A DNA stretch of 64,000 nt from Hybos culiciformis (GCA_964007475.1 CAXFZM010000243.1:1-64000); one strand, 5' to 3'; shown: positions 11,641 through 24,195, counted from the stretch's first letter. A program made the numbers and translations. Notes: a model not told the origin generated them from the sequence alone.

Positions 11641-11660
11641 TGTTAAAGTTTGCTCACCTT
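11641..11660. repeat. 8-bp deletion in the G-run block
   Basis: GTTAAAGTTTGCTCACC replaces the usual GTTAAAGTTAGGGGGTTTGC, removing the whole G-run. The lost segment is flanked by GTT on both sides, consistent with slippage or a microhomology deletion. It is the only monomer between domain 1 and domain 3 that I saw lacking the G-run without losing further sequence. Confidence 0.85.
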
Positions 11661-12631
11661 ATCGTTTACTTCTCCGGATCTAGAAAACCGATTTTCATAA
11701 AAATTGCACAGAAAGAAGCGTAATTTCTAGACCTTTAGTTTAAGCCAAAAAAGGAGGTCCGCCGAAGTCTGGAGCCGGAGTAATGAACAAAAAACCAGCC
11801 CAAAGTCAACATTTTATGTGTTAAAGTTAGGGGGTTTGCTCACCTTATCGTTTATTTCTCCGGATCTAGAAAACCGATTTTCATAAAAATTGCACAGAAA
11901 GAAGCGTAATTTCTAGACCTTTAAATTAAGCCAAAAACGGAGGTTCTCCGAGGTCTGGAGCCGGAGTAATGAACAAAAAACCAGCCCAAAGTCAACATTT
12001 TATGTGTTAAAGTTAGGGGGTTTGCTCACCTTATCGTTTATTTCTTTGGATCTAGAAAACCGATTTTCATAAAAATTGCACAGAAAGAAGCGTAATTTCT
12101 AGACCTTTAATTTAAGCCAAAAACGGAGGTTTTCCGAGGTCTAGAGCCGGAGTAATGAACAAAAAACCAGCCCAAAGTCAACTTTTTATGTGTTAAAGTT
12201 AGGGGGTTTGCTCACCTTATCGTTTATTTCTCCGGATCTAGAAAACCGATTTTCATAAAAATTGCACAGAAAGAAGCGTAATTTCTAGACCTTTAGTTTA
12301 AGCCAAAAAAGGAGGTCCGCCGAAGTCTGGAGCCGGAGTAATGAACAAAAAACCAGCCCAAAGTCAACATTTTATGTGTTAAAGTTAGGGGGTTTGCTCA
12401 CCTTATCGTTTGTTTCTCTGGATCTAGAAAACCGATTTTCATAAAAATTGCTTAGAAAGAAGCGTAATTTCTAGACCTTTAATTTAAGCTAAAAACGGAG
12501 GTCCGCCGAAGTCTGGAGCCGGAGTAATGAACAAAAAACCAGCCCAAAGTCAACATTTTATGTGTTAAAGTTAGGGGGTTTGCTCACCTTATCGTTTATT
12601 TCTCTGGATCTAGAAAACCGATTTTCATAAA

Positions 12632-12655
12632 AATTGCACAGAAAGCCAAAAACGG
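12632..12655. repeat. 29-bp deletion junction, copy 1
   Basis: TTGCACAGAAAG is joined directly to CCAAAAACGG, skipping 29 bases (AAGCG through the tail TTTAAG). AAG is present at both breakpoints, a 3-bp junction homology. The resulting monomer is 157 bp. The same junction recurs at about 14,104, 30,069 and 33,946, each time beside the same neighbours, so it was duplicated rather than formed four times. Confidence 0.9.
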
Positions 12656-14091
12656 AGGTTCTCCGAGGTCTAGAGCCGGAGTAATGAACAAAAAACCAGC
12701 CCAAAGTCAACATTTTATGTGTTAAAGTTAGGGGGTTTGCTCACCTTATCGTTTACTTCTCCGGATCTAGAAAACCGATTTTCATAAAAATTGCACAGAA
12801 AGAAGCGTAATTTCTAGACCTTTAGTTTAAGCCAAAAAAGGAGGTCCGCCGAAGTCTGGAGCCGGAGTAATGAACAAAAAACCAGCCCAAAGTCAACATT
12901 TTATGTGTTAAAGTTAGGGGGTTTGCTCACCTTATCGTTTATTTCTCCGGATCTAGAAAACTGATTTTCATAAAAATTGCACAGAAAGAGGCGTAATTTC
13001 TAGACCTTTAATTTAAGCCAAAAACGGAGGTTCTCCGAGGTCTGGAGCCGGAGTAATGAACAAAAAACCAGCCAAAAGTCAACATTTTAGGTGTTAAAGT
13101 TAGGGGGTTTGCTCACCTTAGCGTTTATTTCTCCGGATCTAGAAAATCGATTTTCATAAAAATTGCACAGAAAGAAGCGTAATTTCTAGACCTTTAATTT
13201 AAGCCAAAAACGGAGGTTCTCCGAGGTCTGGAGCCGGAGTAATGAACAAAAAACCAGCCCAAAGTCAACATTTTATTTGTTAAAGTTAGGGGGTTTGCTC
13301 ACCTTATCGTTTACTTCTCCGGATCTAGAAAACCGATTTTCATAAAAATTGCACAGAAAGAAGCGTAATTTCTAGACCTTTAATTTAAGCCAAAAACGGA
13401 GGTCCGCCGAAGTCTGGAGCCGGAGTAATGAACAAAAAACCAGCCCAAAGTCAACATTTTATGTGTTAAAGTTAGGGGGTTTGCTCACCTTATCGTTTAT
13501 TTCTCCGGATCTAGAAAACCGATTTTCATAAAAATTGCACAGAAAGAAGCGTAATTTCTAGACCTTTAATTTAAGCCAAAAACGGAGGTTCTCCGAGGTC
13601 TAGAGCCGGAGTAATGAACAAAAAACCAGCCCAAAGTCAACATTTTATGTGTTAAAGTTAGGGGGTTTGCTCACCTTATCGTTTACTTCTCCGGATCTAG
13701 AAAACCGATTTTCATAAAAATTGCACAGAAAGAAGCGTAATTTCTAGACCTTTAATTTAAGCTAAAAACGGAGGTCCGCCGAAGTCTGGAGCCGGAGTAA
13801 TGAACAAAAAACCAGCCCAAAGTCAACATTTTATGTGTTAAAGTTAGGGGGTTTGCTCACCTTATCGTTTGTTTCTCTGGATCTAGAAAACCGATTTTCA
13901 TAAAAATTGCTTAGAAAGAAGCGTAATTTCTAGACCTTTAATTTAAGCTAAAAACGGAGGTCCGCCGAAGTCTGGAGCCGGAGTAATGAACAAAAAACCA
14001 GCCCAAAGTCAACATTTTATGTGTTAAAGTTAGGGGGTTTGCTCACCTTATCGTTTATTTCTCTGGATCTAGAAAACCGATTTTCATAAAA

Positions 14092-14114
14092 ATTGCACAG
14101 AAAGCCAAAAACGG
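14092..14114. repeat. 29-bp deletion junction, copy 2
   Basis: Identical junction (CACAGAAAG joined to CCAAAAACGG) 1,459 bp right of the first, carried by the 1,459-bp tandem duplication. The following monomers (TCTAGAGCC, then AAAAAAGG with AACTGATTTTC and AAAGAGGCG) also match those after copy 1. Confidence 0.9.
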
Positions 14115-15159
14115 AGGTTCTCCGAGGTCTAGAGCCGGAGTAATGAACAAAAAACCAGCCCAAAGTCAACATTTTATGTGTTAAAGTTAGGGGGTTTGCT
14201 CACCTTATCGTTTACTTCTCCGGATCTAGAAAACCGATTTTCATAAAAATTGCACAGAAAGAAGCGTAATTTCTAGACCTTTAGTTTAAGCCAAAAAAGG
14301 AGGTCCGCCGAAGTCTGGAGCCGGAGTAATGAACAAAAAACCAGCCCAAAGTCAACATTTTATGTGTTAAAGTTAGGGGGTTTGCTCACCTTATCGTTTA
14401 TTTCTCCGGATCTAGAAAACTGATTTTCATAAAAATTGCACAGAAAGAGGCGTAATTTCTAGACCTTTAATTTAAGCCAAAAACGGAGGTTCTCCGAGGT
14501 CTGGAGCCGGAGTAATGAACAAAAAACCAGCCAAAAGTCAACATTTTAGGTGTTAAAGTTAGGGGGTTTGCTCACCTTATCGTTTATTTCTCCGGATCTA
14601 GAAAACCGATTTTCATAAAAATTGCACAGAAAGAAGCGTAATTTCTAGACCTTTAATTTAAGCCAAAAACGGAGGTCCGCCGAAGTCTGGAGCCGGAGTA
14701 ATGAACAAAAAACCAGCCCAAAGTCAACATTTTATTTGTTAAAGTTAGGGGGTTTGCTCACCTTATCGTTTACTTCTCCGGATCTAGAAAACCGATTTTC
14801 ATTAAAATTGCACAGAAAGAAGCGTAATTTCTAGACCTTTAGTTTAAGCCAAAAAAGGAGGTCCGCCGAAGTCTGGAGCCGGAGTAATGAACAAAAAACC
14901 AGCCCAAAGTCAACATTTTATGTGTTAAAGTTAGGGGGTTTGCTCACCTTATCGTTTATTTCTCCGGATCTAGAAAACCGATTTTCATAAAAATTGCACA
15001 GAAAGAAGCGTAATTTCTAGACCTTTAATTTAAGCCAAAAACGGAGGTGCTCCGAGGTCTGGAGCCGGAGTAATAAACAAGAAACCAGCCCAAGGTCAAC
15101 ATTTTATGTGTTAAAGTTAGGGGGTTTGCTCACCTTATCGTTTATTTCTCCGGATCTAG

Positions 15160-18100
15160 AAACCCGATTTTCATAAAAATTGCACCAAAAGAAGCGTAAG
15201 TTCTAGACCTTTAATTTAAGCCAAAAACGGAGGTTCTCCGAGGTCTAGAGCCGGAGTAATGAACAAAAAACCAGCCCAAAGTCAACATTTTATGTGTTAA
15301 AGTTAGGGGGTTTGCTCACCTTATCGTTTACTTCTCCGGATCTAGAAAACCGATTTTCATAAAAATTGCACAGAAAGAAGCGTAATTTCTAGACCTTTAG
15401 TTTAAGCCAAAAAAGGAGGTCCGCCGAAGTCTGGAGCCGGAGTAATGAACAAAAAACCAGCCCAAAGTCAACATTTTATGTGTTAAAGTTAGGGGGTTTG
15501 CTCACCTTATCGTTTATTTCTCCGGATCTAGAAAACTGATTTTCATAAAAATTGCACAGAAAGAAGCGTAATTTCTAGACCTTTAATTTAAGCCAAAAAC
15601 GGAGGTTCTCCGAGGTCTGGAGCCGGAGTAATGAACAAAAAACCAGCCAAAAGTCAACATTTTAGGTGTTAAAGTTAGGGGGTTTGCTCACCTTATCGTT
15701 TATTTCTCCGGATCTAGAAAACCGATTTTCATAAAAATTGCACAGAAAGAAGCGTAATTTCTAGACCTTTAGTTTAAGCCAAAAAAGGATGTCCGCCGAA
15801 GTCTGGAGCCGGAGTAATGCACAAAAAACCAGCCCAAAGTCAACATTTTATGTGTTAAAGTTAGGGGGTTTGCTCACCTTATCGTTTATTTCTCCGGATC
15901 TAGAAAACCGATTTTCATAAAAATTGCACAGAAAGAAGCGTAATTTCTAGACCTTTAATTTAAGCCAAAAACGGAGGTTCTCCGAGGTCTGGAGCCGGAG
16001 TAATGAACAAAAAACCAGCCCAAAGTCAACATTTTAGGTGTTAAAGTTAGGGGGTTTGCTCACCTTATCGTTTATTTCTCCGGATCTAGAAAACCGATTT
16101 TCATAAAAATTGCACAGAAAGAAGCGTAATTTCTAGACCTTTAATTTAAGCCAAAAACGGAGGTTCTGCGAGGTCTGGAGCCGGAGTAATGAACAAGAAA
16201 CCAGCCCAAGGTCAACATTTTATGTGTTAAAGTTAGGGGGTTTGCTCACCTTATCGTTTATTTCTCCGGATCTAGAAACCCCATTTTCATAAAAATTGCA
16301 CCAAAAGAAGCGTAAGTTCTAGACCTTTAATTTAAGCCAAAAACGGAGGTTCTCCGAGGTCTGGAGCCGGAGTAATGAACAAAAAACCAGCCCAAAGTCA
16401 ACATTTTAGGTGTTAAAGTTAGGGGGTTTGCTCACCTTATCGTTTATTTCTCCGGATCTAGAAAACCGATTTTCATAAAAATTGCACAGAAAGAAGCGTA
16501 ATTTCTAGACCTTTAATTTAAGCCAAAAACGGAGGTTCTCCGAGGTCTGGAGCCGGAGTAATGAACAAAAAACCAGCCCAAAGTCAACATTTTAGGTGTT
16601 AAAGTTAGGGGGTTTGCTCACCTTATCGTTTATTTCTCCGGATCTAGAAAACCGATTTTCATAAAAATTGCACAGAAAGAAGCGTAATTTCTAGACCTTT
16701 AATTTAAGCCAAAAACGGAGGTCCGCCGAAGTCTGGAGCCGGAGTAATGAACAAAAAACCAGCCCAAAGTCAACATTTTATGTGTTAAAGTTAGGGGGTT
16801 TGCTCACCTTATCGTTTACTTCTCCGGATCTAGAAAACCGATTTTCATAAAAATTGCACAGAAAGAAGCGTAATTTCTAGACCTTTAGTTTAAGCCAAAA
16901 AAGGAGGTCCGCCGAAGTCTGGAGCCGGAGTAATGAACAAAAAACCAGCCCAAAGTCAACATTTTATGTGTTAAAGTTAGGGGGTTTGCTCACCTTATCG
17001 TTTATTTCTCCGGATCTAGAAAACCGATTTTCATAAAAATTGCATAGAAAGAAGCGTAATTTCTAGACCTTTAATTTAAGCCAAAAACGGAGGTTCTCCG
17101 AGGTCTGGAGCCGGAGTAATGAACAAGAAACCAGCCCAAGGTCAACATTTTATGTGTTAAAGTTAGGGGGTTTGCTCACCTTATCGTTTATTTCTCCGGA
17201 TCTAGAAACCCCATTTTCATAAAAATTGCACCAAAAGAAGCGTAAGTTCTAGACCTTTAATTCAAGCCAAAAACGGAGGTTCTCCGAGGTCTGGAGCCGG
17301 AGTAATGAACAAAAAACCAGCCCAAAGTCAACATTTTAGGTGTTAAAGTTAGGGGGTTTGCTCACCTTATCGTTTATTTCTCCGGATCTAGAAAACCGAT
17401 TTTTATAAAAATTGCACAGAAAGAAGCGTAATTTCTAGACCTTTAATTTAAGCCAAAAACGGAAGTTGTCCGAGGTCTGGAGCCGGAGTAATGAAGAAAA
17501 AACCAGCCCAAAGTCAACATTTTATGTGTTAAAGTTAGGGGGTTTGCTCACCTTATCGTTTATTTCTCCGGATCTAGAAAACCGATTTTCATAAAAATTG
17601 CACAGAAAGAAGCGTAATTTCTAGACCTTTAATTTAAGCCAAAAACGGAGGTCCGCCGAAGTCTGGAGCCGGAGTAATGAACAAAAAACCAGCCCAAAGT
17701 CAACATTTTATGTGTTAAAGTTAGGGGGTTTGCTCACCTTATCGTTTACTTCTCCGGATCTAGAAAACCGATTTTCATAAAAATTGCACAGAAAGAAGCG
17801 TAATTTCTAGACCTTTAGTTTAAGCCAAAAAAGGAGGTCCGCCGAAGTCTGGAGCCGGAGTAATGAACAAAAAACCAGCCCAAAGTCAACATTTTATGTG
17901 TTAAAGTTAGGGGGTTTGCTCACCTTATCGTTTATTTCTCCGGATCTAGAAAACCGATTTTCATAAAAATTGCATAGAAAGAAGCGTAATTTCTAGACCT
18001 TTAATTTAAGCCAAAAACGGAGGTTCTCCGAGGTCTGGAGCCGGAGTAATGAACAAGAAACCAGCCCAAGGTCAACATTTTATGTGTTAAAGTTAGGGGG

Positions 18101-18330
18101 TTTGCTCACCTTATCGTTTATTTCTCCGGATCTAGAAACCCCATTTTCATAAAAATTGCACCAAAAGAAGCGTAAGTTCTAGACCTTTAATTCAAGCCAA
18201 AAACGGAGGTTCTCCGAGGTCTGGAGCCGGAGTAATGAACAAAAAACCAGCCCAAAGTCAACATTTTAGGTGTTAAAGTTAGGGGGTTTGCTCACCTTAT
18301 CGTTTATTTCTCCGGATCTAGAAAACCGAT
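15160..18330. repeat. 17-monomer HOR, copy A
   Basis: About 3.17 kb. It starts within a monomer with AACCCGATTTTC and GCACCAAAAG, proceeds through TCTAGAGCC (15,243), GGATGTCCGCC with AATGCAC (about 15,788), TTCTGCG (16,166), GCATAGAAAG (about 17,043), GAAGTTGTCC with GAAGAAAAAACC (17,460) and a second GCATAGAAAG (about 17,973). It matches copy B at an offset of 5,578 bp (30 monomers minus 2 bp). The match ends at about 18,330, where this copy has GATTTTCAT and copy B has GATTTTTAT. Inside the HOR a 5-monomer (930-bp) unit is itself repeated (17,043 to 17,973). Confidence 0.8.
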
Positions 18331-20737
18331 TTTCATAAAAATTGCACAGAAAGAAGCGTAATTTCTAGACCTTTAAATTAAGCCAAAAACGGAGGTTCTC
18401 CGAGGTCTGGAGCCGGAGTAATGAACAAAAAACCAGCCCAAAGTCAACATTTTATGTGTTAAAGTTAGGGGGTTTGCTCACCTTATCGTTTATTTCTTTG
18501 GATCTAGAAAACCGATTTTCATAAAAATTGCACAGAAAGAAGCGTAATTTCTAGACCTTTAATTTAAGCCAAAAACGGAGGTTTTCCGAGGTCTAGAGCC
18601 GGAGTAATGAACAAAAAACCAGCCCAAAGTCAACTTTTTATGTGTTAAAGTTAGGGGGTTTGCTCACCTTATCGTTTATTTCTCCGGATCTAGAAAACCG
18701 ATTTTCATAAAAATTGCACAGAAAGAAGCGTAATTTCTAGACCTTTAGTTTAAGCCAAAAAAGGAGGTCCGCCGAAGTCTGGAGCCGGAGTAATGAACAA
18801 AAAACCAGCCCAAAGTCAACATTTTATGTGTTAAAGTTAGGGGGTTTGCTCACCTTATCGTTTGTTTCTCTGGATCTAGAAAACCGATTTTCATAAAAAT
18901 TGCACAGAAAGAAGCGTAATTTCTAGACCTTTAGTTTAAGCCAAAAAAGGATGTCCGCCGAAGTCTGGAGCCGGAGTAATGCACAAAAAACCAGCCCAAA
19001 GTCAACATTTTATGTGTTAAAGTTAGGGGGTTTGCTCACCTTATCGTTTATTTCTCCGGATCTAGAAAACCGATTTTCATAAAAATTGCACAGAAAGAAG
19101 CGTAATTTCTAGACCTTTAATTTAAGCCAAAAACGGAGGTTCTCCGAGGTCTGGAGCCGGAGTAATGAACAAAAAACCAGCCCAAAGTCAACATTTTAGG
19201 TGTTAAAGTTAGGGGGTTTGCTCACCTTATCGTTTATTTCTCCGGATCTAGAAAACCGATTTTCATAAAAATTGCACAGAAAGAAGCGTAATTTCTAGAC
19301 CTTTAATTTAAGCCAAAAACGGAGGTTCTGCGAGGTCTGGAGCCGGAGTAATGAACAAGAAACCAGCCCAAGGTCAACATTTTATGTGTTAAAGTTAGGG
19401 GGTTTGCTCACCTTATCGTTTATTTCTCCGGATCTAGAAACCCCATTTTCATAAAAATTGCACCAAAAGAAGCGTAAGTTCTAGACCTTTAATTTAAGCC
19501 AAAAACGGAGGTTCTCCGAGGTCTGGAGCCGGAGTAATGAACAAAAAACCAGCCCAAAGTCAACATTTTAGGTGTTAAAGTTAGGGGGTTTGCTCACCTT
19601 ATCGTTTATTTCTCCGGATCTAGAAAACCGATTTTCATAAAAATTGCACAGAAAGAAGCGTAATTTCTAGACCTTTAATTTAAGCCAAAAACGGAGGTTC
19701 TGCGAGGTCTGGAGCCGGAGTAATGAACAAAGAAACCAGCCCAAGGTCAACATTTTATGTGTTAAAGTTAGGGGGTTTGCTCACCTTATCGTTTATTTCT
19801 CCGGATCTAGAAACCCCATTTCATAAAAATTGCACCAAAAGAAGCGTAAGTTCTAGACCTTTAATTAAGCCAAAAACGGAGGTTCTCCGAGGTCTGGAGC
19901 CGGAGTAATGAAGAAAAAACCAGCCCAAAGTCAACATTTTAGGTGTTAAAGTTAGGGGTTTGCTCACCTTATCGTTTATTTCTCCGGATCTAGAAAACCG
20001 ATTTTCATAAAAATTGCACAGAAAGAAGCGTAATTTCTAGACCTTTAATTTAAGCCAAAAACGGAGGTTCTCCGAGGTCTGGAGCCGGAGTAATGAACAA
20101 AAAACCAGCCCAAAGTCAACATTTTAGGTGTTAAAGTTAGGGGGTTTGCTCACCTTATCGTTTATTCTCCGGATCTAGAAAACCGATTTTCATAAAAATT
20201 GCACAGAAAGAAGCGTAATTTCTAGACCTTTAATTTAAGCCAAAAACGGAGGTCCGCCGAAGTCTGGAGCCGGAGTAATGAACAAAAAAACCAGCCCAAA
20301 GTCAACATTTTATGTGTTAAAGTTAGGGGGTTTGCTCACCTTATCGTTTACTTCTCCGGATCTAGAAAACCGATTTTCATAAAAATTGCACAGAAAGAAG
20401 CGTAATTTCTAGACCTTTAGTTTAAGCCAAAAAAGGAGGTCCGCCGAAGTCTGGAGCCGAGTAATGAACAAAAAACCAGCCCAAAGTCAACATTTTATGT
20501 GTTAAAGTTAGGGGGTTTGCTCACCTTATCGTTTATTTCTCCGGATCTAGAAAACCGATTTTCATAAAAATTGCATAGAAAGAAGCGTAATTTCTAGACC
20601 TTTAATTTAAGCCAAAAACGGAGGTTCTCCGAGGTCTGGAGCCGGAGTAATGAACAAGAAACCAGCCCAAGGTCAACATTTTATGTGTTAAAGTTAGGGG
20701 GTTTGCTCACCTTATCGTTTATTTCTCCGGATCTAGA
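18331..20737. repeat. Spacer between HOR copies A and B, made of shuffled HOR pieces
   Basis: This stretch is still pure satellite. It has the TTTCTTTGGATC and GAGGTTTTCCGAGG monomers (18,491 and 18,580, also at 12,042, 29,467 and 33,344), then GGATGTCCGCC with AATGCAC (about 18,950), and three cycles of TTCTGCG or TTCTCCG monomers of the AACAAG family alternating with ATTTTAGGTG monomers. Small indels are more frequent here than in the adjoining HORs: an extra A at 19,727 (GAACAAAGAAACC), a lost T at about 19,819, a lost G near 19,960, a lost T near 20,165 and an extra A in the run near 20,285. Confidence 0.75.
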
Positions 20738-23700
20738 AACCCGATTTTCATAAAAATTGCACCAAAAGAAGCGTAAGTTCTAGACCTTTAATTTAAGCCA
20801 AAAACGGAGGTTCTCCGAGGTCTAGAGCCGGAGTAATGAACAAAAAACCAGCCCAAAGTCAACATTTTATGTGTTAAAGTTAGGGGGTTTGCTCACCTTA
20901 TCGTTTACTTCTCCGGATCTAGAAAACCGATTTTCATAAAAATTGCACAGAAAGAAGCGTAATTTCTAGACCTTTAGTTTAAAGCCAAAAAAGGAGGTCC
21001 GCCGAAGTCTGGAGCCGGAGTAATGAACAAAAAACCAGCCCAAAGTCAACATTTTATGTGTTAAAGTTAGGGGGTTTGCTCACCTTATCGTTTATTTCTC
21101 CGGATCTAGAAAACTGATTTTCATAAAAATTGCACAGAAAGAAGCGTAATTTCTAGACCTTTAATTTAAGCCAAAAACGGAGGTTCTCCGAGGTCTGGAG
21201 CCGGAGTAATGAACAAAAAACCAGCCAAAAGTCAACATTTTAGGTGTTAAAGTTAGGGGGTTTGCTCACCTTATCGTTTATTTCTCCGGATCTAGAAAAC
21301 CGATTTTCATAAAAATTGCACAGAAAGAAGCGTAATTTCTAGACCTTTAGTTTAAGCCAAAAAAGGATGTCCGCCGAAGTCTGGAGCCGGAGTAATGCAC
21401 AAAAAACCAGCCCAAAGTCAACATTTTATGTGTTAAAGTTAGGGGGTTTGCTCACCTTATCGTTTATTTCTCCGGATCTAGAAAACCGATTTTCATAAAA
21501 ATTGCACAGAAAGAAGCGTAATTTCTAGACCTTTAATTTAAGCCAAAAACGGAGGTTCTCCGAGGTCTGGAGCCGGAGTAATGAACAAAAAACCAGCCCA
21601 AAGTCAACATTTTAGGTGTTAAAGTTAGGGGGTTTGCTCACCTTATCGTTTATTTCTCCGGATCTAGAAAACCGATTTTCATAAAAATTGCACAGAAAGA
21701 AGCGTAATTTCTAGACCTTTAATTTAAGCCAAAAACGGAGGTTCTGCGAGGTCTGGAGCCGGAGTAATGAACAAGAAACCAGCCCAAGGTCAACATTTTA
21801 TGTGTTAAAGTTAGGGGGTTTGCTCACCTTATCGTTTATTTCTCCGGATCTAGAAACCCCATTTTCATAAAAATTGCACCAAAAGAAGCGTAAGTTCTAG
21901 ACCTTTAATTTAAGCCAAAAACGGAGGTTCTCCGAGGTCTGGAGCCGGAGTAATGAACAAAAAACCAGCCCAAAGTCAACATTTTAGGTGTTAAAGTTAG
22001 GGGGTTTGCTCACCTTATCGTTTATTTCTCCGGATCTAGAAAACCGATTTTCATAAAAATTGCACAGAAAGAAGCGTAATTTCTAGACCTTTAATTTAAG
22101 CCAAAAACGGAGGTTCTCCGAGGTCTGGAGCCGGAGTAATGAACAAAAAACCAGCCCAAAGTCAACATTTTAGGTGTTAAAGTTAGGGGGTTTGCTCACC
22201 TTATCGTTTATTTCTCCGGATCTAGAAAACCGATTTTCATAAAAATTGCACAGAAAGAAGCGTAATTTCTAGACCTTTAATTTAAGCCAAAAACGGAGGT
22301 CCGCCGAAGTCTGGAGCCGGAGTAATGAACAAAAAACCAGCCCAAAGTCAACATTTTATGTGTTAAAGTTAGGGGGTTTGCTCACCTTATCGTTTACTTC
22401 TCCGGATCTAGAAAACCGATTTTCATAAAAATTGCACAGAAAGAAGCGTAATTTCTAGACCTTTAGTTTAAGCCAAAAAAGGAGGTCCGCCGAAGTCTGG
22501 AGCCGGAGTAATGAACAAAAAACCAGCCCAAAGTCAACATTTTATGTGTTAAAGTTAGGGGGTTTGCTCACCTTATCGTTTATTTCTCCGGATCTAGAAA
22601 ACCGATTTTCATAAAAATTGCATAGAAAGAAGCGTAATTTCTAGACCTTTAATTTAAGCCAAAAACGGAGGTTCTCCGAGGTCTGGAGCCGGAGTAATGA
22701 ACAAGAAACCAGCCCAAGGTCAACATTTTATGTGTTAAAGTTAGGGGGTTTGCTCACCTTATCGTTTATTTCTCCGGATCTAGAAACCCCATTTTCATAA
22801 AAATTGCACCAAAAGAAGCGTAAGTTCTAGACCTTTAATTCAAGCCAAAAACGGAGGTTCTCCGAGGTCTGGAGCCGGAGTAATGAACAAAAAACCAGCC
22901 CAAAGTCAACATTTTAGGTGTTAAAGTTAGGGGGTTTGCTCACCTTATCGTTTATTTCTCCGGATCTAGAAAACCGATTTTTATAAAAATTGCACAGAAA
23001 GAAGCGTAATTTCTAGACCTTTAATTTAAGCCAAAAACGGAAGTTGTCCGAGGTCTGGAGCCGGAGTAATGAAGAAAAAACCAGCCCAAAGTCAACATTT
23101 TATGTGTTAAAGTTAGGGGGTTTGCTCACCTTATCGTTTATTTCTCCGGATCTAGAAAACCGATTTTCATAAAAATTGCACAGAAAGAAGCGTAATTTCT
23201 AGACCTTTAATTTAAGCCAAAAACGGAGGTCCGCCGAAGTCTGGAGCCGGAGTAATGAACAAAAAACCAGCCCAAAGTCAACATTTTATGTGTTAAAGTT
23301 AGGGGGTTTGCTCACCTTATCGTTTACTTCTCCGGATCTAGAAAACCGATTTTCATAAAAATTGCACAGAAAGAAGCGTAATTTCTAGACCTTTAGTTTA
23401 AGCCAAAAAAGGAGGTCCGCCGAAGTCTGGAGCCGGAGTAATGAACAAAAAACCAGCCCAAAGTCAACATTTTATGTGTTAAAGTTAGGGGGTTTGCTCA
23501 CCTTATCGTTTATTTCTCCGGATCTAGAAAACCGATTTTCATAAAAATTGCATAGAAAGAAGCGTAATTTCTAGACCTTTAATTTAAGCCAAAAACGGAG
23601 GTTCTCCGAGGTCTGGAGCCGGAGTAATGAACAAGAAACCAGCCCAAGGTCAACATTTTATGTGTTAAAGTTAGGGGGTTTGCTCACCTTATCGTTTATT

Positions 23701-23908
23701 TCTCCGGATCTAGAAACCCCATTTTCATAAAAATTGCACCAAAAGAAGCGTAAGTTCTAGACCTTTAATTCAAGCCAAAAACGGAGGTTCTCCGAGGTCT
23801 GGAGCCGGAGTAATGAACAAAAAACCAGCCCAAAGTCAACATTTTAGGTGTTAAAGTTAGGGGGTTTGCTCACCTTATCGTTTATTTCTCCGGATCTAGA
23901 AAACCGAT
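20738..23908. repeat. 17-monomer HOR, copy B
   Basis: Matches copy A at +5,578 bp and copy C at -5,394 bp (29 monomers). Markers: TCTAGAGCC (20,821), GGATGTCCGCC with AATGCAC (21,366), TTCTGCG (about 21,744), GCATAGAAAG (22,620), GAAGTTGTCC (23,038). It has a private extra A at about 20,981 (GTTTAAAGCC). Its left edge is chimeric: the entry monomer has TAATGAACAAGAAACC where copy A has TAATAAACAAGAAACC, so the exchange point lies between about 20,660 and 20,735. Confidence 0.8.
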
Positions 23909-24165
23909 TTTTATAAAAATTGCACAGAAAGAAGCGTAATTTCTAGACCTTTAATTTAAGCCAAAAACGGAAGTTGTCCGAGGTCTGGAGCCGGAGTAAT
24001 GAAGAAAAAACCAGCCCAAAGTCAACATTTTATGTGTTAAAGTTAGGGGGTTTGCTCACCTTATCGTTTATTTCTCCGGATCTAGAAAACCGATTTTCAT
24101 AAAAATTGCACAGAAAGAAGCGTAATTTCTAGACCTTTAATTTAAGCCAAAAACGGAGGTCCGCC
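22620..24165. repeat. 930-bp (5-monomer) tandem unit inside HOR copy B
   Basis: GCATAGAAAG at about 22,620 and 23,550 and GAAGTTGTCC with GAAGAAAAAACC at 23,038 and 23,968 are exactly 930 bp apart. The second unit is cut short at a chimeric monomer (about 24,165-24,190), where a CCGCCGAAG start is joined to an AACAAGAAACC middle. Copy A shows the same 930-bp doubling of the GCATAGAAAG monomer but only one GAAGTTGTCC monomer. Confidence 0.8.
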
Positions 24166-24195
24166 GAAGTCTGGAGCCGGAGTAATGAACAAGAA
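24160..24195. repeat. Chimeric monomer marking an exchange point
   Basis: The monomer starts as the CCGCCGAAG family (T16C, T18G, G23A) and becomes the ACAAG / AAGGTC family by monomer position 48. Elsewhere in domain 2 ACAAG monomers have TTCTCCGAG, TTCTGCGAG or GTGCTCCGAG boxes. The breakpoint lies between monomer positions 24 and 47. Left of it the sequence follows the 930-bp unit; right of it the sequence follows the later part of the HOR (AACCCC, then AATTCAAGCC). Confidence 0.75.

Larger units (their letters stand above)
1..12000. repeat. Array domain 1: 3-, 8/9- and 16-monomer higher-order units
   Basis: Diagnostic monomers recur at multiples of 186 bp. GGTCTGGCGCC is at about 765, 2808, 4482 and 7458; GACATTTAAATTAAG at about 912, 2955, 4629, 5932 and 8907; TAATAAACAAGAAACC at 1336, 1894 and 3382. 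The implied steps are about 3, 7, 9, 11 and 16 monomers, so the HOR is unequal rather than a single fixed period. The first roughly 365 bases repeat at about 4,650-5,013, sharing GGAGCTAGAAAACC and GTAATTACTAG. The right edge is a judgement, set where markers of domain 2 (TTTCTTTGGATC at about 12,042) first appear. Confidence 0.7.
12405..14565. repeat. Tandem duplication with a 1,459-bp period (8 monomers minus 29 bp)
   Basis: GCTTAGAAAG at 12,451 and 13,910, the 29-bp-deleted monomer at 12,645 and 14,104, and GCCAAAAGTC at 13,071 and 14,530 all sit 1,459 bp apart, which equals 8 x 186 minus 29. The match begins in a monomer with TTTGTTTCTCTGG (12,405 and 13,864) and ends before 13,109, where CTTAGCG faces CTTATCG at about 14,568. 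The left breakpoint therefore falls in 13,760-13,865, inside a chimeric monomer that joins a GCTAAAAACGG start to a GTTTCTCTGG end. Confidence 0.82.

Noticed and set aside
19723..19908. 61-residue open frame starting MNKETSPRS
   Set aside because: Opened by an extra A at about 19,727 and a lost T at about 19,818 inside ordinary monomers. Same repeat translation as the other frames.
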